A stretch of 8,420 nt of DNA from Syntrophaceae bacterium UBA6252 (GCA_002441265.1 DJVQ01000034.1:67393-75812), one strand, 5' to 3'. Shown: positions 1-6,734, numbered from the stretch's first letter. Notes: generated by a model not told the origin, from the letters alone. Program-made: numbers and translations.

Positions 1-111
1 TCGGGCGCCTTGCCTATGGAGCTTTTTCCTTTGCCGTTCGAAAAAGTGTTGATTCGGCTTTTTTACAAGTTCGCAAAGAACGAGAAGCGGTCGCTGAGAT
101 TTGCCCGGCAT
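1..111 (-). CDS. Possible start of a further downstream gene, cut by the window edge
   Basis: A reading frame opens with ATG 24 nt after the stop of the S1-domain gene and stays open for 37 codons to the window edge. A purine-rich AGGGGG lies 2 nt upstream of the ATG, which is closer than usual for a ribosome binding site. The peptide starts MPGKSQRPLLVLCEL and is rich in Lys, Arg and Gln; no domain can be recognised. Against it being a gene, only about half of its codons end in G or C, well below the genes upstream. The stretch may instead be intergenic or leader sequence. No terminator is visible between the S1 gene and this point. Confidence 0.22.
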   Translation of the reverse strand, partial: MPGKSQRPLLVLCELVKKPNQHFFERQRKKLHRQGAR

Positions 112-135
112 GTCCCCCTTTCCTTTTCGGCGTCG

Positions 136-1347
136 TTATCTTTTCTTTTTCCCGCCCGATCCCTGGAGTTTCTGCCGGAACAGGTCCCCGAAGGTCCCCA
201 GGGAACCCGTCTGGGCGGTCTTGAGGGAAAGATAATCGTCCTTTTCCCGTTCCCCGGCCAGGCTTTCCTCCTCAGACGGGACCAGGGAGATCTGTTTCGC
301 CGTCTTGTCGATTCTTTCGATCCGCACGTCGAGGACCTGTCCGCGGCTCAGGACGTCCCCGGGGTGCTTGATTTTCTTGCCGCCGCCGATACGGGAGATG
401 TGGAGAAGGCCCTCGATCCCGGGTTCCAGCTCGATGAAGGCGCCGAAGCGGGCGAACCGGGTCACCTTGCCCTGGCGGATCGAACCTTCCGCATGGCGCT
501 CGTCCACCGTCAGCCACGGGTCGGGCTGGGTTCCCCGAAGGCTCAGGGAGAGCCGGTCCTTTTCCCGGTCCACTTTCAGGAGGAGAAGGTCCAGTTCCTG
601 TCCCGGTGAGAGATACTCGCGGATGTCCTCCACGTGGCCCCAGGAAACCTCGGAAATGGGAAGCAGGCCGTCGACGCCGCCCAGATCGACGAAGGCCCCG
701 TATTTCTGGAAGGAGACGATCTTCCCGCGAACGGTCATCCCTTCCTTGAGGGAGTTCATGAGGGCTTCCCTCCGCTCCTTCCGTTCCGCTTCCAGGAGGG
801 GTTTCCTGGTGACGACGATGTTTCGTCCCTTGCCGTCGAACTCCATGAGAAGGAACAGAAGTTTCTGACCGATCAGGGATTCGGGGGCATGGATCCGTTC
901 GAGGGACATCTGGGAAAACGGGCAGAAGGCCCGGAACGAGCCGGCGATTTTGATGGAAAAGCCGCCTTTCACCTCCTCTTCCACGACGCCTTCCACGGGA
1001 ATCCTGTTTCTCCAGGCCTCCTCGAGATGGGCCCTTCCGGCCTCGGTTTTCCCGATCCGGGTGGTGAATCGCTTCTCGTTGCGCGCGGAAGACAGGAAGT
1101 AGGCCTCGATGGTGTCCCCTTCCGCGTACTTCAAGGATCCGTCCTCCCCGACCAGTTCGGACCGGTCGATGATCCCCTCCGTTTTGCCCCCGAGATCGAC
1201 GAACACCCATTCCGGCGTGATCTTCACGATCCGGACGGACTGCTTCTCGCCGGGCCTGAGACGACGCCGCTCGCCGGCGAGGCTCTGCTCCAGCATTTCC
1301 CGAAATCCCTCGTTTTCCTTGTTTTCCTTTTCTTCCATGTTCTCCAT
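136..1347 (-). CDS. Protein with four S1 RNA-binding domains (ribosomal protein S1-like)
   Basis: This 403-residue protein carries four S1-type OB-fold repeats, at about residues 33-99, 116-182, 203-271 and 288-357. Repeats 3 and 4 are the most typical, with the S1 signatures KYGAFVDLGGVDGLLPISE and RFGAFIELEPGIEGLLHIS. Repeat 2 is more divergent. An acidic, Glu/Lys-rich stretch precedes the repeats, and a basic tail ending in GGKKKR follows, with the string LGTFGDLF at about 383-390. S1 repeats bind single-stranded RNA; in ribosomal protein S1 they recruit mRNA to the 30S subunit. E. coli S1 has six repeats, so this is either a short S1 or an S1 paralogue, and the usual rpsA neighbours (cmk, ihfB) are not here. 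The ATG at 1347 has GAGG 13 nt upstream, rather far; another in-frame ATG lies three codons in. The gene follows a 97-nt gap that contains a GC-rich hairpin. Confidence 0.9.
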   Translation of the reverse strand: MENMEEKENKENEGFREMLEQSLAGERRRLRPGEKQSVRIVKITPEWVFVDLGGKTEGIIDRSELVGEDGSLKYAEGDTIEAYFLSSARNEKRFTTRIGKTEAGRAHLEEAWRNRIPVEGVVEEEVKGGFSIKIAGSFRAFCPFSQMSLERIHAPESLIGQKLLFLLMEFDGKGRNIVVTRKPLLEAERKERREALMNSLKEGMTVRGKIVSFQKYGAFVDLGGVDGLLPISEVSWGHVEDIREYLSPGQELDLLLLKVDREKDRLSLSLRGTQPDPWLTVDERHAEGSIRQGKVTRFARFGAFIELEPGIEGLLHISRIGGGKKIKHPGDVLSRGQVLDVRIERIDKTAKQISLVPSEEESLAGEREKDDYLSLKTAQTGSLGTFGDLFRQKLQGSGGKKKR

Positions 1348-1393
1348 AAAGACATCCGATCCTCAAAAATTTTATCAATGCTCCCGCGCATTC

Positions 1394-1440
1394 CCGTCGC
1401 CGCGCCGGCGGAGGGCCGGGCGGGGACCGCCGCGGGACGG
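1394..1440 (-). promoter_or_regulatory. GC-rich imperfect hairpin in the leader of the S1-domain gene
   Basis: The 97-nt gap between the unknown gene and the S1 gene contains a strong inverted repeat. By hand, 1394-1398 pairs with 1436-1440, 1400-1404 with 1431-1435, and 1408-1411 with 1427-1430. This gives 14 base pairs with bulges of 1 and 3 nt on one arm and a 15-nt loop. No U-run follows on the minus strand, so it is not a standard intrinsic terminator. An AT-rich patch (TTGATAAAATTTTTGAGG) lies between the hairpin and the S1 start and holds the likely GAGG ribosome binding site, but no paired -35/-10 promoter is evident. A role in control of the S1 gene, or as a transcript-processing or stabilising stem, is inference. 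Confidence 0.4.
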
Positions 1441-1444
1441 AAAA

Positions 1445-2245
1445 TCAGTGAAACCGGCGGTCCGCCTCCCCGCGGGGGGTCTGCCACTCGTAACAGGCCC
1501 GAAGGTCGAGAAAATCCGCCCACAGATCCACCATCCGCACGTCCCCCTCATGACTGTCCAGACGGTTCTCCTCGGTGATTTTCACCAGTCCCTCCCCCTT
1601 CTCCCGGTACAGGGTTCCCAGGTAGGGGTTGACGTAATTCACGCCGAAATGGTCTCCGAGGACCCGGAAATACACGTAATTCATGAGGTGGGAGGCGTCG
1701 AAGATCCTGCCGGGCATGACCTTCCGGATCCTGTCGGAAAGGGAGAGAACGGCCGTCTCCCGTTGCTGGAGAATGGCTTTCAACTGAAGGGGCCGGAATT
1801 CCGGGAATTCCGTGAAGAGCCATTTCTCCACCATGATGTCCGTGGGCATCCGGGTCAGTTGAAAAACGATTCCGTCGTACCAGACGACGAGAAGCTGCCG
1901 AACCTTGTCCGCCCCGAGGGCGACGACGATTTCATCGATTTCCTCCTTCATCTCCCGCATGAAACGGACCATGGTAAGCTGGTTCGCGATGGGAATCCGC
2001 CGTTCTTCCTCTCCGGCGCGGAACATGCGAAGGAAGAAACCGCACGCGTTGGCGATGAGATGGTTCACCCCCTCGCCGGCGTCCCGGCGGTAGGAGAGGA
2101 CGTGGCATTGCACGGCCTCCCCGGCGAAGGCGACGTTCGCCGCCACGGGAAGATGCTCGTTTTCCCGATATTCGATGGGTTTTCCCGTGATGGATTGAAC
2201 TTCCGCGAGAATGGATTGAACCGTTTTGTCAAGCCGGAGTTCCAT
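1445..2245 (-). CDS. Conserved-looking protein of unknown function
   Basis: I do not recognise this 266-residue protein. It looks soluble, with no signal peptide or membrane helix, and has mixed alpha/beta character with several Trp and Tyr residues. Codon use matches the neighbouring genes, so it is very probably real. Residues 48-75 contain a hydrophobic helix with the string LIANACGFFLR. Its layout resembles an HExxH zinc-protease helix, but the metal ligands and the Glu are absent (Asn66, Ala67, Phe70), so I assign no enzyme activity. The start is uncertain. The ATG used here lies 25 nt after the aspC stop and lacks a close ribosome binding site; an in-frame TTG at 2278 would add 11 residues and overlap aspC by 8 nt, but GAGG sits only 1 nt before it. 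The position between aspC and the S1 gene gives little clue to function. Confidence 0.8.
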   Translation of the reverse strand: MELRLDKTVQSILAEVQSITGKPIEYRENEHLPVAANVAFAGEAVQCHVLSYRRDAGEGVNHLIANACGFFLRMFRAGEEERRIPIANQLTMVRFMREMKEEIDEIVVALGADKVRQLLVVWYDGIVFQLTRMPTDIMVEKWLFTEFPEFRPLQLKAILQQRETAVLSLSDRIRKVMPGRIFDASHLMNYVYFRVLGDHFGVNYVNPYLGTLYREKGEGLVKITEENRLDSHEGDVRMVDLWADFLDLRACYEWQTPRGEADRRFH

Positions 2246-2270
2246 GACGACACGCTGAAGGGGCGATCCC

Positions 2271-3464
2271 TCACTCAAGCCTCAGGACGGCCGACCGGAT
2301 CCGCCGCAGGCCCTCCTCGATGTTTTTCGTCGATGTGGCATAGGACAGCCGGACGTACCGGTCGTCGCCGAAGGCCGATCCGGGAACGACGGCCACGTCC
2401 GCATCGTCGAGCAGGTAGGCGGCGAAATCGACCGAACTCCCGATCACCCGGTCCCCTTTTTTCCTTCCGTAGAGACCGGCCACATTGGGAAACACGTAAA
2501 AGGCCCCCTCGGGAAGCCGGCAGGTCACCCCCGGGATTCCGTTCAGGGCGGAAACGATGAAGTCCCTTCGTTTCCGGAATTCCTCGACCATCCGTTCCGT
2601 GGGTTCCTGGGTTCCGTTGAGGGCTTCCACCGACGCCTTCTGGGAAATGGACGTGGGGTTTGAAGTGTTCTGGCTTTGAATGTTCGAAACGGCGCTCATG
2701 AGCGCCTCCGGTCCCGCGGCATAGCCGATCCGCCACCCCGTCATGGAATAGGCCTTGGAAACGCCGTTCACCACCACCGTCCGCTTCTTCATGTCCTCCC
2801 CGGTGTTGGCCATGTTGGAGAACCGGAACCCGTCGTACAGCACTTTTTCGTAAATGTCGTCGGAGATCGCGAGGATCTCCGTATCCTTCAACACGTCCGC
2901 CAGGGCCTTCAGCTCTTCCGGGGTGTAGGTCGCCCCCGTCGGGTTCGAGGGGCTGTTCACGATGACCGCCCGGGTGTTCGCGGTGACGGCCTTCTTCAGC
3001 GCCTCCGCCGTCATCTTGAAACCGTCCTCCTCCCGGGTCGGGAGAATGACCGGCGTCGCGCCGGCGAGGACGACGATGTCGGGGTAGGAAACCCAGTAGG
3101 GCGCCGGCACGATGACCTCGTCCCCCTCCTCGAAAAGGGCCTGGGCGATGTTGTACAGGCTGTGCTTCGCTCCGCAGGACACGACGATTTCCTTCCGGCG
3201 GTAGGAAAGCCCGTTTTCCCGTTCCAGCTTCCCGATGATGGCGTCCTTGAGTTCGTCCGTTCCCCCCACGGGCGTGTACTTGGTGAACCCGCTCTCGATG
3301 GCGCGGATTCCCGCATTCTTGATGTGGCTCGGCGTGTCGAAGTCGGGCTCACCGGCACCGAAGCCGATGATGTCCCGGCCCTCGGCCTTCAGGGCGTTGG
3401 CCTTCGCCGTGATGGCCAGGGTGGGGGACGGTTTGATCAGGCCGACCCGCTTGGCAAGTTTCAT
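2271..3464 (-). CDS. aspC: Aspartate aminotransferase, class I PLP-dependent (beta subgroup)
   Basis: This 397-residue protein is full length for fold-type I aminotransferases, which move an amino group between aspartate and 2-oxoglutarate using pyridoxal phosphate in the cytoplasm. The PLP lysine is Lys237 in VSKAYSMTGWRIGY, with Arg245 positioned for the cofactor phosphate. Asn174 in SPSNPTG, the pair Asp202/Tyr205 in SDDIYE, and Arg372 in VRLSYA (substrate alpha-carboxylate) are all present. The N-terminal SPTLAITAKA and GAGEPDFDTP strings and Lys100 in CGAKHSLYN match the Thermus/Rhizobium type of enzyme (subgroup 1 beta) rather than E. coli AspC. Some members of that subgroup also transaminate prephenate, so a second role in Phe/Tyr synthesis is possible. 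The ATG follows coaD by 37 nt and has AAGGA at 3473-3477, 8 nt upstream, so it may be translated more independently than the tightly overlapping genes before it. Confidence 0.93.
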   Translation of the reverse strand: MKLAKRVGLIKPSPTLAITAKANALKAEGRDIIGFGAGEPDFDTPSHIKNAGIRAIESGFTKYTPVGGTDELKDAIIGKLERENGLSYRRKEIVVSCGAKHSLYNIAQALFEEGDEVIVPAPYWVSYPDIVVLAGATPVILPTREEDGFKMTAEALKKAVTANTRAVIVNSPSNPTGATYTPEELKALADVLKDTEILAISDDIYEKVLYDGFRFSNMANTGEDMKKRTVVVNGVSKAYSMTGWRIGYAAGPEALMSAVSNIQSQNTSNPTSISQKASVEALNGTQEPTERMVEEFRKRRDFIVSALNGIPGVTCRLPEGAFYVFPNVAGLYGRKKGDRVIGSSVDFAAYLLDDADVAVVPGSAFGDDRYVRLSYATSTKNIEEGLRRIRSAVLRLE

Positions 3465-3501
3465 GAATGGATTCCTTTCTATGAAAAATATTCTCTTCCG
3501 C

Positions 3502-3990
3502 TCACTTCAGGTTCGGAAACTTCTCCCTCAGTTTCTGCAGGATCGAATCGGGAACGAGACCGCGGACGGCCCCCCCGAAACTGGCCGCTTCCTTGACGAT
3601 GCTGGAATTGCAGTAGAACCACCTCGATCCGGTCATGAGAAAAATGGTTTCGATCCCCCGGTCGAGACGCCGGTTCATGAGGGCCATCTGGAACTCGTAC
3701 TCGAAATCGGACATGGCCCGAAGACCCCGGAGGATGGCACAGGCCCCCGCTTTGCGCACGTACTCCACGATGAGCCCCGAGTCGGAGTCCACCGAGAGCC
3801 GGTCATTGGACCCGATGACCTCCCCGATCATGGACACCCTCTCGTCCACCGTGAAAAGCGATTTTTTCGCCGGGTTGTAAGACACGAGAATGATGATCCG
3901 GTCGAATACGCGGAGTCCCCTGTTGATGATGTCGATGTGACCGTTGGTGATGGGATCGAAAGAGCCGGGATAAACCGCTGTCTTTTCCAT
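3502..3990 (-). CDS. coaD: Phosphopantetheine adenylyltransferase
   Basis: CoaD transfers AMP from ATP to 4'-phosphopantetheine, giving dephospho-CoA in the penultimate step of coenzyme A synthesis. The 162-residue length is normal. The nucleotidyltransferase signature YPGSFDPITNGH is at residues 7-18 with His18. Lys42 (NPAKKSLFT), Arg88 and Arg91 (RGLRAMSDFEYE) and the late SSIVKEAA motif are in place and match E. coli numbering. The start was placed at ATG 3990, not the GTG at 3996, because GAGG lies 5 nt before the ATG and would abut the GTG. With this start the gene begins 2 nt after the rsmD stop. The rsmD-coaD pair is common in bacteria and is probably translationally coupled here. Confidence 0.95.
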   Translation of the reverse strand: MEKTAVYPGSFDPITNGHIDIINRGLRVFDRIIILVSYNPAKKSLFTVDERVSMIGEVIGSNDRLSVDSDSGLIVEYVRKAGACAILRGLRAMSDFEYEFQMALMNRRLDRGIETIFLMTGSRWFYCNSSIVKEAASFGGAVRGLVPDSILQKLREKFPNLK

Positions 3991-3992
3991 AA

Positions 3993-4000
3993 TCACCTCT
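3993..4000 (-). promoter_or_regulatory. Ribosome binding site that sets the coaD start
   Basis: On the minus strand this reads AGAGGTGA, with the GAGG core 5 nt before ATG 3990. It overlaps the rsmD stop codon, so ribosomes finishing rsmD are at the coaD initiation site. This favours the ATG over the in-frame GTG six bases earlier. Confidence 0.65.
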
Positions 4001-4556
4001 GTTCGTCTTTTTCCATGCCATATAGCGAAAGAACGGTGTCACCGTATTTTTTGCGGTCCCGGAGAACCAGGGAACCGTACCGGTCTCCCACGGCCTCCCT
4101 GAATGAGTGCTCCACGACGACCACGGCCCCCGGTGCAAGCAGGGACTCCAGCCCGGGCAGGCAAAGCGTTTTTTCGGCCAGGCCCTTTTCATAAGGCGGA
4201 TCGGCGAAGACGACGTCGAACAATTCCTCCTTTTCCGCTATGAACGGAAGAATCGTTTCGACGGGCGCCGAAATCACCCCCGCCCGCAGTCCCACTCCGC
4301 AGGCCGCCAGGTTTTCCGAAATGAGATCCACGAGTTTCGCGTCCTTCTCCACGAGGACCGCCCGCCTCGCCCCCCTGCTCAGGGCCTCGATGGCGACGTT
4401 CCCCGTTCCCGCGAAGAGTTCCAGGAAAACCGTTCCGGCGGGATCGGGAAGAAGATCGAACAACGCCCCCTTGACCCGGTCCGCCGTCAAGCGCATCGAT
4501 TTTCCGGAAGGCGTTCGGAGTTTGCGTCCCTTTGCAGTGCCTCCGGTCACCTTCAT
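3993..4556 (-). CDS. rsmD: 16S rRNA (guanine966-N2)-methyltransferase
   Basis: RsmD methylates N2 of G966 in 16S rRNA of the 30S subunit using S-adenosylmethionine. The 187-residue length fits the family. The N-terminus has the typical TGGTAKGRKLRTP and RLTADRVKGALFDLL strings. The SAM-binding motif LELFAGTGNVAIEALSRGA is at 45-63 and the catalytic DPPY motif at 119-122, as in other exocyclic-amine methyltransferases. The start agrees with the family's usual N-terminus (MKVTGG). However, no Shine-Dalgarno-like sequence is visible in the 48 nt between the pssA stop and this ATG. The stop lies 2 nt before coaD. A related YhhF-like methyltransferase is the only real alternative call. Confidence 0.93.
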   Translation of the reverse strand: MKVTGGTAKGRKLRTPSGKSMRLTADRVKGALFDLLPDPAGTVFLELFAGTGNVAIEALSRGARRAVLVEKDAKLVDLISENLAACGVGLRAGVISAPVETILPFIAEKEELFDVVFADPPYEKGLAEKTLCLPGLESLLAPGAVVVVEHSFREAVGDRYGSLVLRDRKKYGDTVLSLYGMEKDEQR

Positions 4557-4604
4557 GGTGCACCGGGCCGCGGGAGGGAAATTCGGTTCCGTGCGTGCTC
4601 GGCA

Positions 4605-5387
4605 TCAAAGGATCTTTGACGGTTCAACCTTATTGACCTCTTTTTTTTTCCATACTTTCCTGAAGCACTTGAGGATGTACCAGCCGGGACCGGAAAGGGC
4701 GTATCCCGCGGCCAGCGAGAAAAAGACGATCTGCGGCTCGAGGACGAGAACGATGCCTGCAAGAATGATCCCCACCAGGGTCATGAAGGGTTTTCTCGAG
4801 AAGACGTTGAGGTCCTTGAAGCTGTAATACTTGATGTTGCTCACCATGAGGAGGGACAGGAACACCATGACGAAAACGAAGAAGGGTTCGTTCAGGGTGG
4901 TCCCGGCTCCCCGGAGATACCCGTGGAACAGGACGGACGAGGATACGACGATGGCCGCCGCGGGAATGGGGAGTCCGTTGAAAAGGTGGCTTTCGATGAT
5001 GCCGATCTGGATGTTGAACCGGGCGAGCCGGAGGGCCCCGCAGGTGACGAAGAGGAAGGCGGCCAGCCATCCGTAACGCCCGAACGGCGCAAGGGTCCAG
5101 GTGTAGGCGAGGATGGCCGGGGCCACGCCGAACGCCACGAGGTCCACCAGGGAATCGTATTCGCTTCCGAATTTGCTCGTCGTGCCCGTCATCCGGGCGA
5201 TCCTTCCGTCCAGGCCGTCCAGGAACCAGGAAAAAATGATGGACACGGCCGCGGGGACGAACATCTCCCGCATGGAAGCGATGACGGCGTAGAAACCGCA
5301 GAAAAGACTGGCCGTCGTGAACAGGTTGGGGAGAATGTAAATCCCCTTCTTCATTCGGTTCTTCTTTTCGGGCTCGTTCGGATTCAT
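4605..5387 (-). CDS. pssA: CDP-diacylglycerol-serine O-phosphatidyltransferase
   Basis: PssA condenses CDP-diacylglycerol with serine to give phosphatidylserine at the inner membrane. The 260-residue protein has the full CDP-alcohol phosphotransferase signature: Asp57, Asp60-Gly61, Ala64-Arg65, Gly74, Asp78 and Asp82 with exact family spacing. Several hydrophobic segments follow, and the protein resembles the membrane-embedded type (as in Bacillus), not the soluble E. coli type. The start ATG overlaps the psd stop in an ATGA, and AGGA lies about 8 nt upstream. The C-terminus is basic, with Lys247-249 encoded by a nine-A tract followed by an 11-residue tail. A one-base deletion in that tract would switch to a frame that continues to the rsmD start (see findings), so the exact C-terminus deserves care. 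Confidence 0.94.
   Translation of the reverse strand: MNPNEPEKKNRMKKGIYILPNLFTTASLFCGFYAVIASMREMFVPAAVSIIFSWFLDGLDGRIARMTGTTSKFGSEYDSLVDLVAFGVAPAILAYTWTLAPFGRYGWLAAFLFVTCGALRLARFNIQIGIIESHLFNGLPIPAAAIVVSSSVLFHGYLRGAGTTLNEPFFVFVMVFLSLLMVSNIKYYSFKDLNVFSRKPFMTLVGIILAGIVLVLEPQIVFFSLAAGYALSGPGWYILKCFRKVWKKKEVNKVEPSKIL
4641..4649 (-). repeat. A9 homopolymer (T9 on the plus strand) near the 3' end of pssA
   Basis: Nine consecutive A residues on the coding strand encode Lys247-Lys249 of PssA in frame (AAA AAA AAA) and are followed by GAGG. Runs of this length are known to be prone to RNA polymerase slippage, replication slippage and sequencing error. One extra A would end the protein after three more residues at 4630. 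One fewer A would open a frame that ends at 4553, in an ATGA overlap with rsmD. Confidence 0.85.
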
Positions 5388-6028
5388 GGCAGATATCCTA
5401 TGATCGTCTCTCCCGCCCGCACGGCGTCGCCTTTTTCCACGGCGACCCGGGCATCGGGGGGCATGAACACCTCCAGACGGGAACCGAAACGGATCATCCC
5501 GAACCGCTCGCCCCTCTTCACCGACATTCCTTCCTCCACCCAGCAGACGATCCTCCGGGCGATCAGGCCGGCGATCTGGGTCGTCAGGATCTTCAATCCG
5601 CCGTCCGTTTCGAGGAGAACGGCGTTCCGCTCGTTCAGCCGGGAGGCCTTGTCGAGATTCGCCGACAGAAATTTACCCGGAGTATAGCGGATCTTCCGGA
5701 TCGTCCCCGAAAAGGGCATGCGGTTCACGTGAACATTGAAGACATTCATGAAAATGCTGATTTTTCTGACCGGTTCCCCGAGGATCTCGTCCTCGACCAG
5801 ATCTTCCACCTTGAGGACCCTTCCGTCCGCGGGGGAAATCACGGCCTTTTCATCCTCCGGCACCTTCCGCTCCGGATTCCGGAAGAACCAGACCGTGAAG
5901 ACCGTGGGGACGAGAAAGACAAGGGCCGCGCGGGGAAAACCGAAGAATGCGAACATAAGAACGAGGACGGTGAGGGAGAGGATGAACGGCATTCCCTCCA
6001 GTGCAACGGGAAAGTGTTTTTTATGCAT
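5384..6028 (-). CDS. psd: Phosphatidylserine decarboxylase proenzyme, short type
   Basis: Psd decarboxylates phosphatidylserine to phosphatidylethanolamine at the inner membrane. The 214-residue length matches the short bacterial class. Two hydrophobic segments (about 13-30 and 33-49) form the membrane anchor. SPADGR with Asp68 and NVHVNRMPFSG with His100 are conserved catalytic-region motifs. The self-cleavage site is the FGS at 181-183; cutting between Gly182 and Ser183 would leave a short alpha chain with an N-terminal pyruvoyl group. The start is ATG 6028, preceded by GGAGGA at 8 nt. It overlaps the tsaB stop by 8 nt (ATGCATAA). The frame is open further upstream to 6130, but that arginine-rich extension is not family-like. 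The next gene, pssA, makes Psd's substrate and overlaps it by 4 nt. Confidence 0.94.
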   Translation of the reverse strand: MHKKHFPVALEGMPFILSLTVLVLMFAFFGFPRAALVFLVPTVFTVWFFRNPERKVPEDEKAVISPADGRVLKVEDLVEDEILGEPVRKISIFMNVFNVHVNRMPFSGTIRKIRYTPGKFLSANLDKASRLNERNAVLLETDGGLKILTTQIAGLIARRIVCWVEEGMSVKRGERFGMIRFGSRLEVFMPPDARVAVEKGDAVRAGETIIGYLP

Positions 6029-6734
6029 CGGGGGATTCCTCCGCCGCCTCCATCGCTTTCCTTTTCTCCGCCTCGGAAAAACGAAGATACCGGGGTGTAA
6101 ACGCCGGCAGGTCCAAGATATCACCCTCATGGAATTTTTTCAATCCGAGAAGGCCCACCGATGAAGCCCTGACCTTGTGTTCCGAGGGCGGGGGGAACAG
6201 GGCGGTCCCCCGGAAAAGGGAACGGATCGCCGGTTCGTAGCGCACGGCGCCGTCGCCGACGAAAACGACCTCCCCTTCCAGCTCCCCGAGAAACGTTTCA
6301 AGGGCGACGACCCGCTCCGCCGAAATCCCGCGGACCCCGCCCCGGTCCTCGACCCGGAAAAGCCCCGTGTACACTTCTTCCTTTCTGGCATCCAGCATGG
6401 GGCACACCGGCCGTTCCCCCGGCCCCCCGTTCAGGGCCAGTGCGGCCAGGGTCGACACGCCCGCAACGGGGATTCCCCAGGTGAAGGCCAGCCCCTTCGC
6501 CACGCTCGCCCCGATCCGGAGTCCCGTGAAGGAGCCGGGGCCGGTGGTGAGGGCGATCAGGTCCGTTTCCCCGGGCTTCCGTCCCGCGATCCGGTAGAGG
6601 TCGTCGATCACGGGCAGGAGGGTCTCCCCGTGGTGCCTGTCCAGGTTCCACCCGATTTCCAGAAGGACCTCCTCGTCCCGGAGGAGGGCCGCACCCGCCG
6701 ACTTCGACGCTGAATCGATGGCTAACGTAATCAT
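6021..6734 (-). CDS. tsaB: tRNA threonylcarbamoyladenosine biosynthesis protein TsaB
   Basis: TsaB is an ASKHA-fold partner of TsaD (with TsaE) in making N6-threonylcarbamoyladenosine at position 37 of ANN-decoding tRNAs. The 237-residue length is typical. The family marks are an N-terminal LAIDSAS strand, HHGETLLPVIDDL at about 34-46, the hallmark GPGSFTGLRIG at 65-75, and a C-terminal FTPRYLR string. It has the short TsaB architecture and lacks TsaD's metal-binding histidine motif, so it is not TsaD. The ATG overlaps the rseP stop in an ATGA with no strong ribosome binding site, which suggests coupling to rseP translation. The 3' end overlaps the psd start by 8 nt. Confidence 0.93.
   Translation of the reverse strand: MITLAIDSASKSAGAALLRDEEVLLEIGWNLDRHHGETLLPVIDDLYRIAGRKPGETDLIALTTGPGSFTGLRIGASVAKGLAFTWGIPVAGVSTLAALALNGGPGERPVCPMLDARKEEVYTGLFRVEDRGGVRGISAERVVALETFLGELEGEVVFVGDGAVRYEPAIRSLFRGTALFPPPSEHKVRASSVGLLGLKKFHEGDILDLPAFTPRYLRFSEAEKRKAMEAAEESPDA
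6037..6042 (-). promoter_or_regulatory. Ribosome binding site that sets the psd start
   Basis: A GGAGGA on the minus strand lies 8 nt before ATG 6028, inside the 3' end of tsaB. It is the best ribosome binding site in the cluster. It argues for the 214-residue Psd over a longer reading of the same frame beginning at 6130. Confidence 0.65.

Noticed and set aside
69..81. Short inverted repeat gttc/gaac after the S1 gene as a terminator
   Set aside because: The stem is only 4 bp and no U-run follows on the transcribed strand.
1394..1440. Hairpin as an intrinsic terminator for the unknown gene
   Set aside because: On the minus strand the stem is followed by a GC-rich stretch, not a U-run, so the standard signature is missing.
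1109..2560. A 483-codon open frame on the plus strand
   Set aside because: It runs antisense across the S1 gene, the unknown gene and aspC, and crosses their boundaries. The protein is compositionally biased with no recognisable motif.
2676..3596. A 306-codon open frame on the plus strand
   Set aside because: It is antisense to aspC, whose PLP-site residues are intact, and the translation shows no family features.
3502..3996. GTG start for CoaD at 3996
   Set aside because: The GAGG core directly abuts the GTG, leaving no spacing, while ATG 3990 has 5-nt spacing and gives motif numbering identical to E. coli CoaD.
5384..6130. Longer Psd starting at 6130
   Set aside because: The extra 34 residues are arginine-rich and unlike the family, overlap tsaB by over 100 nt, and the strong GGAGGA site fits ATG 6028.
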